Below are positions 1-7,148 of a stretch of DNA of 8,906 nt, piece by piece (the first letter of the stretch is position 1; every line of letters starts with the position of its first letter). The DNA lies in assembly GCA_003151595.1 (NCBI GenBank), contig PLXW01000184.1, forward strand, positions 1 through 8,906. Direction: 5' to 3'. The position numbers were made by a program, and so were the translations under genes. This stretch comes from Myxococcales bacterium. Lineage in GTDB: Bacteria > Myxococcota > Polyangia > Polyangiales > Polyangiaceae. The notes beneath the pieces were generated by a model. The model ran no database searches. It had not been told where the DNA came from and worked only from the letters and a program-made list of their open reading frames with translations.

Positions 1-2960
1 CCGCCGAAGCCGATGTCGTACGCCCAGCCGTCGCCGCCGACGATCCACACGCTCTTCTTCACGAGCGCGTCGGCGAGGGGCTCGAGCGTGCGCGCGTCGG
101 CGTCGTCGATCGACCCGAGCTGCGCGCGGAGCGCCTTCACGCGCGCCCGCTGCGCGTCGATCGACGGCTCGTCCTCCTGCGCCGCGCCGAGGATCGCCAT
201 CGCCAGCGCGTCGCCCACGCGCGGCGAGAGCGCTCGCAGGAGCCTCCCCGCCTGCGCGCGCTGCGCGTCGACCGAGAGCCTCACGCCGAGCCCGAACTCC
301 GCGTTGTCCTCGAAGAGCGAGTTCGCCCAGGCCGGACCGCGCCCCTCGGCGTTCATGCGCCACGGCGTCGTCGGCAGGTTCCCGCCGAAGATCGACGAGC
401 ACCCCGTCGCGTTCGCGACGATCGCGCGATCGCCGAAGAGCTGCGAGAGGAGCTTCAGGTACGGCGTCTCCCCGCACCCGGCGCACGCCCCCGAGAACTC
501 GAACAGCGGCTCGAGGAGCTGACTCCCCTTCACGTCGAGGTGCACCTTCGCGCGCTCCACCGGCGGCAGCGCATGGACGAACGTCCACCTCTCGCGCTCG
601 AGCGGCTTGCGATCGACCGCGCTCACCATGTCGATCGCCTTGTGCGCCGGGTTCGCCTTGTCCTTCACCGGACAGAACGCGACGCACAGCCCGCACCCCG
701 TGCAGTCGTCAGGCGCGACCTGCACAACGTACGCCTGCCCTGCGTGCTCCTTGGCCTTGTACGTCGACGAGAGGAAGCCCTCGGGCGCGCGCGCCAGGTG
801 CGAGCGATCGAAGACGACCGTCCGGAGCGCCGCGTGGGGGCAGATGAGCGCGCACTTGTTGCACTGGATGCAGATCGCCGGATCCCACACGGGGAGCTCG
901 AGGGCGGTGCTCCGCTTCTCCCACTGCGCGGTGCCGACGGGCCACGTGCCATCGACCGGGAACGCGCTCACCGGCAGGAAGTCCCCCTTGCCCGCGATCA
1001 TCGCGGCGGTGACGCACGCGACGAACGCCGGCGGGGCGCGCCCGAGATCCGCGAGCGCCGACGGCCGGGCGCGCGTGGAGGTCGCGTGATCGGGGACCGC
1101 GATCTCGACCATCCGCGCCACGGCGCGGTCGACCGCCTCGAAGTTCTTGCGGACGACGGCGTCGCCGCGCTTGCCGTACGTCTTCTCGATCGACTGCTTG
1201 ATCTTCGCGATCGCGTCCTCGCGCGGCAGGACGCCGGAGAGCGCGAAGAAGCACGCCTGCATCACGGTGCCGAGCGTCCGCCCCAGGCCGACCTCCTCGG
1301 CGATCGCGTACGCGTCCACGAGGTACACGCGTAGCTTCCGCTCGACGATCACGTCCTGCACCTCGCGCGAGAGCTCGCCCCACGCCTCGCCCGGCTTCCA
1401 TGACGCGTTGATGAGCAGCGTCCCGCCCGGCTTCGCGAGCTCGGCGACGTCGTACTGCTCGAGGAACTGCGGGTGATGGCACGACACGAAGCTCGCCTCG
1501 CGCACGAGGTACGTCGAGCGGATCGGGCGAGGGCCGAAGCGCAGGTGCGAGACCGTCATCGAGCCCGACTTGCGCGAGTCGTAGACGAAGTACCCCTGCG
1601 GGAAGAGGTCCGTCTCCTCGCCGATGATCTTGAGCGTGTTCTTGTTGGAGCCGACCGTCCCGTCCGCCCCGAGGCCGAAGAAGACGGCGCGCACGACGTC
1701 GTCGGGCTCGAGATCGAAGGTCGCGTCGTACGGCATCGAGCGGTGCGTGACGTCGTCGCGGATGCCGATGGTGTAGTGGCTGCGCGGCTTCGACATCGCC
1801 AGATCGTCGAAGATCGCCTTCGCCATCGCCGGCGTCAGCTCCTTCGACGAGATCCCGTAGCGCCCGGCGACGACAATCGGGTCGGCGAGGCCCTCGCGGA
1901 GCCCCTCGCGCCGCGCCTCGGCGAGCGCGGCGAGCACGTCGAGCCACAGCGGATCGCCGACGGCGCCCGGCTCCTTGGTGCGATCGAGCACCGCGATCGC
2001 GCGCGTGGTCCGCGGGAGCGCCGCGACGAAGGCCGCGACGTCGAACGGGCGGTAAAGGCGCACGTTGACCACGCCCACGCGCTCTCCGCGCGCCTGCAGG
2101 TGCTCGACCGTCTCCATCACGGTCTGCGCGCCGGAGCCCATCATCACCACGACGCGCTCGGCGTCCGGGTCGCCGGCGTAGTCGAAGAGCGAGTAGCGCC
2201 GGCCGGTGAGCTCGGCGAAGCGGCCCATCGCGCCGGTCACGAACGACGCGCACGCGTCGTAGAAGAGGTTCGAGGCCTCGCGCGCCTGGAAGTACGTGTC
2301 GGGGTTGTGCGCCGTGCCGCGAATGGAAGGGGCGTCCGGCGTGAGGGCGCGCGCGCGGTGCGCGGCGATCGCGTCGCGATCCAGCATCGCGCGGAGGACG
2401 CCGTCGTTGATCGTCTGGATCTTCGCGATCTCGTGCGACGTCCGGAAGCCGTCGAAGAAGTGGAGGAACGGGACGCGCGAGCGGAGCGTCGCCGAGTGGG
2501 CGATCGCCGCCATGTCCTGCGCCTCCTGTACGGAGGACGAGCACAGGAGCGCGAAGCCCGTCTGCCGGCACGCCATCACGTCGGAGTGGTCGCCGAAGAT
2601 CGAGAGCGCGTGCGTCGCGATCGTGCGCGCGGCGACGTGCATCACGAACGGCGTGAGCTCACCGGCGATCTTGTACATGTCGGGGATCATGAGGAGCAGC
2701 CCCTGCGACGCGGTGAACGTCGTCGCGAGCGCGCCCCCCGCGAGCGCGCCGTGGATCGCCCCCGCGGCGCCGGCCTCCGACTGCATCTCGACGACGATCG
2801 GCACGTCGCCCCACACGTTCGTCTTTCCCTTCGTCGACCACTCGTCGGCGAGCTCGCCCATCGAGGAGCTCGGTGTGATCGGGTAAATCGCGATGACTTC
2901 GCTCGCCCGGTGCGCGACGCGCGCCGCGGCTTCGTTTCCGTCGAGTGTGAGCCAGACCAT
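1..2960 (-). CDS. nifJ: Pyruvate:ferredoxin (flavodoxin) oxidoreductase, C-terminus cut off by window edge
   Basis: Cytoplasmic enzyme that converts pyruvate plus CoA to acetyl-CoA and CO2 while reducing ferredoxin or flavodoxin. The minus-strand frame is open from the ATG at 2960-2958 to the left edge: 986 residues, against about 1,170-1,200 for the family, so roughly 200 are missing. The N-terminal domain has YPITPSSSMGE (26-36), SEAGA with E62, and R112, matching the Thr, Glu and Arg that bind thiamine pyrophosphate and pyruvate in Desulfovibrio africanus PFOR. GLGADGTVG lies at 429-437. A two-cluster ferredoxin domain has C697/C700/C703/C707 and C753/C756/C759/C763. The proximal-cluster cysteines C826, C829 and C854 follow, and the thiamine-Mg motif GDGWAYDIG lies near the edge; the fourth proximal cysteine would fall outside. 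An AGGAG ribosome site (plus-strand 2968-2972) sits 7 nt before the ATG. No in-frame stop was found. It is divergent from a ferredoxin gene. Another 2-oxoacid substrate cannot be excluded. Confidence 0.96.
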   Translation of the reverse strand, partial: MVWLTLDGNEAAARVAHRASEVIAIYPITPSSSMGELADEWSTKGKTNVWGDVPIVVEMQSEAGAAGAIHGALAGGALATTFTASQGLLLMIPDMYKIAGELTPFVMHVAARTIATHALSIFGDHSDVMACRQTGFALLCSSSVQEAQDMAAIAHSATLRSRVPFLHFFDGFRTSHEIAKIQTINDGVLRAMLDRDAIAAHRARALTPDAPSIRGTAHNPDTYFQAREASNLFYDACASFVTGAMGRFAELTGRRYSLFDYAGDPDAERVVVMMGSGAQTVMETVEHLQARGERVGVVNVRLYRPFDVAAFVAALPRTTRAIAVLDRTKEPGAVGDPLWLDVLAALAEARREGLREGLADPIVVAGRYGISSKELTPAMAKAIFDDLAMSKPRSHYTIGIRDDVTHRSMPYDATFDLEPDDVVRAVFFGLGADGTVGSNKNTLKIIGEETDLFPQGYFVYDSRKSGSMTVSHLRFGPRPIRSTYLVREASFVSCHHPQFLEQYDVAELAKPGGTLLINASWKPGEAWGELSREVQDVIVERKLRVYLVDAYAIAEEVGLGRTLGTVMQACFFALSGVLPREDAIAKIKQSIEKTYGKRGDAVVRKNFEAVDRAVARMVEIAVPDHATSTRARPSALADLGRAPPAFVACVTAAMIAGKGDFLPVSAFPVDGTWPVGTAQWEKRSTALELPVWDPAICIQCNKCALICPHAALRTVVFDRSHLARAPEGFLSSTYKAKEHAGQAYVVQVAPDDCTGCGLCVAFCPVKDKANPAHKAIDMVSAVDRKPLERERWTFVHALPPVERAKVHLDVKGSQLLEPLFEFSGACAGCGETPYLKLLSQLFGDRAIVANATGCSSIFGGNLPTTPWRMNAEGRGPAWANSLFEDNAEFGLGVRLSVDAQRAQAGRLLRALSPRVGDALAMAILGAAQEDEPSIDAQRARVKALRAQLGSIDDADARTLEPLADALVKKSVWIVGGDGWAYDIGFG

Positions 2961-2993
2961 GGAGGCACTCCTGCGAGTCGCGTGCCCCCGATG

Positions 2994-3026
2994 GCGCACA
3001 TCGTGCGCGCGCCGCTGGCCAGCGGC
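2994..3026. promoter_or_regulatory. Two tandem dyads in the divergent nifJ/ferredoxin intergenic region; possible operator
   Basis: The 87 bp between the two divergent start codons contain two neighbouring inverted repeats. The first (2994-3008) has 6-bp arms GCGCAC/GTGCGC around a 3-nt centre. The second (3011-3026) is GCCGCTGGCCAGCGGC, a perfect 16-bp palindrome. Only 2 nt separate them. Their position, where both promoters must lie, makes a shared operator for nifJ and the ferredoxin gene plausible. GC-rich DNA produces chance dyads, no known regulator consensus was recognised, and no convincing -35/-10 pair could be placed. The function is inferred from position and symmetry only. Confidence 0.35.
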
Positions 3027-3047
3027 TTGCTTTGTCGCCAGGGCAAC

Positions 3048-3353
3048 ATGGCAACTCACATCACCAGCGAGTGCATCAATTGCGGGGCTTGCGAGCCCGA
3101 GTGTCCGAACGGGGCGATCACGCAGGGCGCCGAGGTCTACGTCATCGACCAGGAGCGCTGCACGGAGTGCGTCGGTTTCCACGCCAAAGAGGCGTGTCAG
3201 GCCGTGTGCCCCGTCGAGTGCTGCGTGCCCGACGAGCAGCGCCCCGAGGTCGAGGCCGGTCTGATCCAGCGCGCGATGGACCTCCATCCCGGGGACGGCG
3301 CGCTCAAGGAGCGCGTCGCGAGCGGCGACTTCCCTTCGCGCTTCCGCGCCTGA
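3048..3353 (+). CDS. 2[4Fe-4S] ferredoxin, Allochromatium/YfhL type
   Basis: Small soluble electron carrier of 101 residues. The first cluster motif is C9-x2-C12-x2-C15-x3-C19-P. The second is C38-x2-C41-x8-C50-x3-C54-P, with the enlarged gap between its second and third cysteines that marks the Allochromatium vinosum-type/YfhL ferredoxins. An extra cysteine pair (C58, C59) and a C-terminal extension of about 40 residues, both typical of this group, follow. Members usually have very low redox potentials. The ATG at 3048 gives the family-like start MATHITSECINCGACEPECP. An in-frame ATG at 2991 would add 19 unlike residues and run through the dyads, so it is rejected. The ribosome site is weak (AGGG, 3040-3043). 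Divergence from nifJ and the 69-nt gap to nuoA suggest it carries electrons from PFOR, possibly to the encoded complex I; that partnership is inference. Confidence 0.95.
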   Translation: MATHITSECINCGACEPECPNGAITQGAEVYVIDQERCTECVGFHAKEACQAVCPVECCVPDEQRPEVEAGLIQRAMDLHPGDGALKERVASGDFPSRFRA

Positions 3354-3410
3354 CCCACGAACCGAATGCGGGACGCGCGCAGCTTCTGCATCGCGCGCGG
3401 CTCCTGACCC

Positions 3411-3416
3411 GAGGTG
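3411..3416 (+). promoter_or_regulatory. Ribosome binding site that sets the nuoA start
   Basis: GAGGTG lies 6 nt before the ATG at 3423. The in-frame GTG at 3414 is inside this site and has no good Shine-Dalgarno sequence of its own, which favours the ATG as the nuoA start. Confidence 0.6.
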
Positions 3417-3422
3417 TATTCG

Positions 3423-3785
3423 ATGCACGATCCGTGGCTCGCCGCGCTCGCTTTCCTCGTCGTCTCGTCGCTCGTCGGCGTCGGCATGCTCGCGGCCGCT
3501 CGCGCGCTGCAGGTCCGCGCGCGCCGTGAGTCGCCGCTGAAGCGCCGCACCTACGAGTGCGGCGAGGAGCCCGAGGGGGGCGCGTGGATCCAGTTTCACG
3601 CCCGCTACTACGTGGTCGCACTTTTCTTCGTCCTCTTCGACGTCGAGACGGCGTTCCTCTTCCCCTGGGGCGTCGTGCAGCGCGATCTCGGCCCGGGCGG
3701 GTTCGTCGCCGCGGTCACCTTCGTCGGCATCCTGATGCTCGGCTGGCTCTACGCCGTGCGGAAGGAGGCGCTCACGTGGCAATGA
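3423..3785 (+). CDS. nuoA: NADH-quinone oxidoreductase (complex I) subunit A
   Basis: Membrane subunit near the quinone-access region of complex I, the ND3 homologue. The product has 120 residues, normal for NuoA/ND3. Three hydrophobic helices are visible at about 5-26, 62-84 and 94-115. The loop after helix 1 carries the family hallmark YECG (44-47), and helix 2 has the conserved acidic pair in [11 protein letters not shown] (D73, E75). The ATG at 3423 is chosen because GAGGTG stands just upstream; a GTG at 3414 would add three residues. The stop codon overlaps the nuoB ATG by 4 nt (ATGA). This is the first nuo gene after the ferredoxin, 69 nt downstream with no obvious terminator between, so cotranscription with the ferredoxin is possible. 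Confidence 0.95.
   Translation: MHDPWLAALAFLVVSSLVGVGMLAAARALQVRARRESPLKRRTYECGEEPEGGAWIQFHARYYVVALFFVLFDVETAFLFPWGVVQRDLGPGGFVAAVTFVGILMLGWLYAVRKEALTWQ
3762..3768 (+). promoter_or_regulatory. Strong ribosome binding site bearing on the nuoBC start
   Basis: AAGGAGG lies within the end of nuoA. It is 13 nt before the ATG at 3782 but only 7 nt before an in-frame GTG at 3776. By spacing alone the GTG is the better match, giving two extra residues (Met-Ala) on NuoBC. Confidence 0.5.
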
Positions 3786-4978
3786 GCGACGTACGCCGCC
3801 TGCCGATCGTGGACGAGCGCGCTCGCGCCTACGAGCACCCGCTCTACCGGACGCTGCTCGACACGCCCGGGCTCTCCGTGCTGACCGCGCCGCTCGATCG
3901 CCTCCTCGAGTGGGGCACGCGCAACAGCCTGTGGATCTTCCCGATGGGGACGAGCTGCTGCGCGATCGAGCTGATGGCCGCGGCCGCGAGCCGCGTCGAT
4001 CTCGATCGCATGGGGACGATCGTGCGCGCGACGCCGCGCCAGGCGGACGTGATGGTCGTCGCCGGCACGATCACGGTCAAGATGGCGCCTCGCGTGCGCG
4101 CGCTCTGGGACCAGATGCCGGAGCCGAAGTGGGCAATCGCCATGGGGTCGTGCGCGATCAGCGGCGACTTCTATCGCAACCTCTACTCCGTCGTCCCCGG
4201 CGTCGACACGATCCTCCCGGTCGACGTCTACGTGCCCGGCTGCCCGCCGAACCCCGAGGCGCTGATGCACGGCCTCCTGCGCCTGCAGGAGAAGATCCTC
4301 GCGCGGCGCGAGGGGCGGCCGCCGGCTCCCGAAGCGAACCCCGCGACGCTCGATCTCACGCGCCCCTCGGTCGCGCGCGTCGGCGATCCTGCGCGCGACC
4401 CGGCCGTCGACGACGCGCAGGAGGCGGCCGCGCTCGCGCGCACCTCGAACGAGCGGAGCGACCGACCGGCGTCGACCGGCGTCGCGGAGCCCGAGCCGCC
4501 GCCGGCCGCGAGCGAGCGCTCGGACGACGTCGAGGCGATCCTCCGCCTCCACGGCGTCACCGAGCTCCCGAAGGACGCCCCTCCGATCGTCGCGGTCGAT
4601 CGGCACGTCGCCCTCGCGCGCGCGCTGCGCGCCGCGGGCTTCGCGCAGCTCGTATTCATCGTGGGGAGCCACTTCGCGGCCAAGACGGGCGCCAAGCCGC
4701 AGCCGGAGCGCTTCGAGATCGCCTACGGCCTGCGCAGGATCGGACACGACTCTCGCCTCGCGACGTGGCGCCTGTCGATCGCGCCGGGCGAAGGGGTGCC
4801 GACGCTGGTCGGTCTCTACGCCGGGGCGGACTGGCAGGAGCGCGAACAGCTCGATCTCCTCGGCGTGAGGTTCGACGGGCACCCCGATCCTCGCCGCATC
4901 CTCTTGCCCGAAGACTGGCGAGGCCACCCGCTTCGCAAGGACTACGCCGCGGACACCGCCTGTCCGCCGTGGAGGTGA
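3782..4978 (+). CDS. nuoBC: Fused complex I subunits B and C (NuoB-NuoC)
   Basis: One 398-residue reading frame carries two hydrophilic subunits of the peripheral arm. Residues 1 to about 178 are NuoB, holder of the terminal cluster N2 that passes electrons to quinone. All four ligands are visible: adjacent C59-C60, C124 (GSCAISG) and C154 ([11 protein letters not shown]). Residues about 179-247 are a Pro/Ala/Arg/Asp/Ser-rich linker. Residues about 248-390 are NuoC (30-kDa subunit), identified by [17 protein letters not shown] (353-369) and GHPLRKDY near the end. No stop or start separates the halves, so this is a genuine in-frame fusion, unlike the common NuoC-NuoD fusion. The ATG at 3782 overlaps the nuoA stop; a GTG at 3776 has better ribosome-site spacing and would add two residues. 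In the NuoC signature, Leu replaces the usual aromatics (ERE-x-Y/W-D-M/L-F/Y-G). Confidence 0.94.
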   Translation: MSDVRRLPIVDERARAYEHPLYRTLLDTPGLSVLTAPLDRLLEWGTRNSLWIFPMGTSCCAIELMAAAASRVDLDRMGTIVRATPRQADVMVVAGTITVKMAPRVRALWDQMPEPKWAIAMGSCAISGDFYRNLYSVVPGVDTILPVDVYVPGCPPNPEALMHGLLRLQEKILARREGRPPAPEANPATLDLTRPSVARVGDPARDPAVDDAQEAAALARTSNERSDRPASTGVAEPEPPPAASERSDDVEAILRLHGVTELPKDAPPIVAVDRHVALARALRAAGFAQLVFIVGSHFAAKTGAKPQPERFEIAYGLRRIGHDSRLATWRLSIAPGEGVPTLVGLYAGADWQEREQLDLLGVRFDGHPDPRRILLPEDWRGHPLRKDYAADTACPPWR

Positions 4979-4980
4979 CC

Positions 4981-6171
4981 ATGCTGATCGAGAGCGCCAT
5001 GCGCGGACGCGTCGATCCGCACCGCCCGATCTGCGACGACGACGCGGAGGCGGACCTGATGCTGCTCCACTTCGGGCCGCAGCACCCGTCGACGCACGGC
5101 GTCTTCCGCATGGATCTGCACCTCGACGGCGAGGTGATCGTGAAGGCGACGCCGCACATCGGCTACCTGCATCGCGCCGTCGAGAAGCTGTGCGAGCAGC
5201 TCACGTACGCCCAGCAGACGCCCATCGTCGACAAGAACGACTACGTCGCGCCGATGACCAACGAGCAGGCGCTCGTGATGGCGTTCGAGAAGCTCCTCGG
5301 CGTCGAGGTGCCGCGGCGCGCGCGCTGGCTGCGGACGCTGTTCGCCGAGCTTCAGCGGATCGCGTCGCACCTCCTGTGGCTCGGCACGTTCACGCTCGAT
5401 CTCGGCGGCGCGCTGGGCGGAGGCTCGACGATCTTCATCCACTGCTTCCGCGAGCGCGAGCTCGTCCTCGATCTGTTCGAAGCGGTGACCGGCGCGCGCT
5501 TCCACTACAACACGCACACGCTCGGCGGGAACCGCCACGACCTCCCCGCGGGGTGGGGCGAGGACGCGAAGCGGGCGCTCGCGACGATCGAGGCGCGCCT
5601 CCCCGAGTACGAGGCCATGAGCCTCGAGAGCTCCATCTTCATCGCGCGCACCAAGGGGGTCGGCGTGATCGATCCGGCGCTCGCCCTCGAGCTCGGGATC
5701 ACCGGCCCCGTGCTCCGCGCGAGCGGCGTCGACCACGATCTGCGCCGCGACGCCCCCTACCACGCCTACGACGAGCTCCACGTGCGCGTCGCCGTGAGCG
5801 AGGGGCGCGACTGCCTCGCGCGCGCGCAGGTTCGATTCGCCGAGATTCGCGACAGCATCCGCATGGCGCGCGAGGCGATCGACGGCCTCCCCGAGGGGCC
5901 CATCTGCAGCGCGAAGCCGATGCGCCAGGTGATGCAGATCAAGGCCACGACCGGCCAGGCGTACGCGGCCCTCGAGTCGCCGCGCGGCGAGCTCGGAACG
6001 TACGTGATCGCGTCGAGCGACGTGCCGACGTCGCCGCACCGCCTGAAGATCCGCGCGCCGAGCCTGCACGCGCTCTCGGTGCTCCCGTACGTGCTCCCCG
6101 GCCACAACGTGAGCGACGCCGTCGCCATCCTCGGCTCGCTCGATCCGATCATGGGCGAGGTGGACCGGTGA
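4981..6171 (+). CDS. nuoD: NADH-quinone oxidoreductase subunit D (49-kDa subunit)
   Basis: Peripheral-arm subunit that forms most of the quinone-binding cavity next to cluster N2; it is related to the large subunit of NiFe hydrogenases. The product has 396 residues, normal for stand-alone NuoD. HPSTHG lies at 35-40; H39 matches Thermus Nqo4 His38, and Y88 in NDYVAP matches Tyr87, the two residues that contact the quinone headgroup. Other hallmarks are PHIGYLHR (58-65), ASHLLWLGT, ESPRGELGTYV and the C-terminal SLDPIMGEVDR. Hydrogenase-type nickel-binding cysteine motifs are absent, so it is a complex I subunit and not a hydrogenase. The ATG at 4981 has GGAGG at 4971-4975, 5 nt upstream and overlapping the nuoBC stop. 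There is a 2-nt gap to nuoBC, and the stop overlaps the nuoH GTG. nuoH, not nuoE, follows directly. Confidence 0.97.
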   Translation: MLIESAMRGRVDPHRPICDDDAEADLMLLHFGPQHPSTHGVFRMDLHLDGEVIVKATPHIGYLHRAVEKLCEQLTYAQQTPIVDKNDYVAPMTNEQALVMAFEKLLGVEVPRRARWLRTLFAELQRIASHLLWLGTFTLDLGGALGGGSTIFIHCFRERELVLDLFEAVTGARFHYNTHTLGGNRHDLPAGWGEDAKRALATIEARLPEYEAMSLESSIFIARTKGVGVIDPALALELGITGPVLRASGVDHDLRRDAPYHAYDELHVRVAVSEGRDCLARAQVRFAEIRDSIRMAREAIDGLPEGPICSAKPMRQVMQIKATTGQAYAALESPRGELGTYVIASSDVPTSPHRLKIRAPSLHALSVLPYVLPGHNVSDAVAILGSLDPIMGEVDR

Positions 6172-7148
6172 ACGCCTTCTCGCACGGCGCGGCGTACGGC
6201 GCGGTCATCGTCTCGACGCTCCTCGCCGTCGTCGCCATCGGAATCTGGTTCGAGCGAAAGCTTGCCGGTCGCATGCAGTCGCGCCTCGGGCCCACGATGG
6301 TGGGTCCCGTCGGGCTCCTCCAGCCGATCGCGGACATCGTGAAGCTCCTCCAGAAAGAGGACATCGTCCCCGCGAACGCCGATCGCCGGCTCTTCGATCT
6401 CGCGCCGATCCTCGCCGCGCTGTGCGCGCTTGGGGTCGCCGCCGCGGTCCCGTTCTCGAGCTCCGTCGTCGCGGCGGACCTCGACGTCGGCGTCCTCTAC
6501 GTGCTCGCCATCGGCGGGCTCACCGTGATCCCGACCTTCACCGCCGGCTGGGCGAGCAACAACAAGTTCGCGCTGCTCGGCGCCATGCGGGCGATCGCGC
6601 AGTCGGTCTCCTACGGCGTCGTGCTCGCCCTCGCCGTCCTCGTGCCGGTGATCCTCGCCGGCTCGATGAACCTGTCGTCGATCGTGACGTGGCAGGCGGA
6701 CCACCACTGGTTCGCCGTCTGGCCCATTTTTCCAGGGCTCCCCGCGTTCGTCCTCTTCTTCCTGGCGATGCTCGCGGAGGCGAACCGCATCCCGTTCGAC
6801 ATCCCCGAGGCCGAGAGCGAGCTCGTGGCCGGCGTGACCACGGAGTACACGGGCGCGAAGTTCACGCTCTTCTACCTCGCCGAGTACGTGCACACGCTCG
6901 TGGGCTCTGCGGTCGGCGCCGTGCTCTTCCTCGGCGGCTGGGACGGACCGTTCGCCCCCGGCCTGGGCTGGATGGTCGCGAAGACGCTCGCGCTCTTCGT
7001 CGTCGTGTACTGGGTGCGCTGGTCGCTCCTCCGGCTGCGCTCCGATCAGCTCATGGAGATCTGCTGGAAGCGCCTCGTGCCGCTCGGCGTCGGGCTCGTG
7101 CTCGCGGCGGCGGCGTGGGTTCAATTCGGCCCGGGAGGAGGACGCTGA
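6168..7148 (+). CDS. nuoH: NADH-quinone oxidoreductase subunit H
   Basis: Membrane subunit (ND1 homologue) that joins the peripheral and membrane arms and shapes the quinone entry channel. The product has 326 residues, like the E. coli protein. The cytoplasmic loop after helix 1 has the signature ERKLAGRMQSRLGP (29-42) followed by VGPVGLLQPIADIVKLLQKED. The second signature is EANRIPFDIPEAESELVAG (204-222), continuing into TEYTGAKF and FYLAEY. The sequence is otherwise strongly hydrophobic, consistent with about eight transmembrane helices. It starts with GTG at 6168, overlapping the nuoD stop by 4 nt (GTGA); no ATG gives the family-like N-terminus. Its stop overlaps the nuoI ATG by 1 nt. Its position immediately after nuoD means nuoE, nuoF and nuoG are not in their usual place between D and H. 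Confidence 0.97.
   Translation: MNAFSHGAAYGAVIVSTLLAVVAIGIWFERKLAGRMQSRLGPTMVGPVGLLQPIADIVKLLQKEDIVPANADRRLFDLAPILAALCALGVAAAVPFSSSVVAADLDVGVLYVLAIGGLTVIPTFTAGWASNNKFALLGAMRAIAQSVSYGVVLALAVLVPVILAGSMNLSSIVTWQADHHWFAVWPIFPGLPAFVLFFLAMLAEANRIPFDIPEAESELVAGVTTEYTGAKFTLFYLAEYVHTLVGSAVGAVLFLGGWDGPFAPGLGWMVAKTLALFVVVYWVRWSLLRLRSDQLMEICWKRLVPLGVGLVLAAAAWVQFGPGGGR

Noticed and set aside
709..2571. Long Arg/Ala-rich minus-strand frame of 620 codons within the nifJ region
   Set aside because: It is a shadow in another frame of the same strand as nifJ. Its composition is low-complexity and it has no recognisable motif, while the nifJ frame shows all PFOR motifs.
1473..3047. Plus-strand open frame leading into the ferredoxin, suggesting a 626-residue protein
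   Set aside because: The part before 3048 is antisense to nifJ and has shadow-like Arg/Ala/Val composition. Only the C-terminal 101 residues are a real ferredoxin, with a family-like start at 3048.
3374..3399. CGCGCGC/GCGCGCG inverted repeat between the ferredoxin gene and nuoA, as a terminator or attenuator
   Set aside because: The arms are alternating GC, common by chance at this composition; the loop is 12 nt and there is no following T-run.
3414..3422. GTG at 3414 as the nuoA start
   Set aside because: It lies inside the GAGGTG ribosome site that serves the ATG at 3423.
3749..4927. Long minus-strand frame opposite nuoBC, with similar ones opposite nuoD-nuoH
   Set aside because: High GC leaves few stop codons in antisense frames. 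These have no motifs and fully overlap clearly identified genes.
4981..6171. nuoD, with its neighbours, as part of a membrane NiFe hydrogenase (Ech/Hyc-like)
   Set aside because: NuoD lacks the paired nickel-binding CxxC motifs and has the quinone-site HPSTHG; NuoA, NuoJ and NuoK with their full hallmarks point to complex I.
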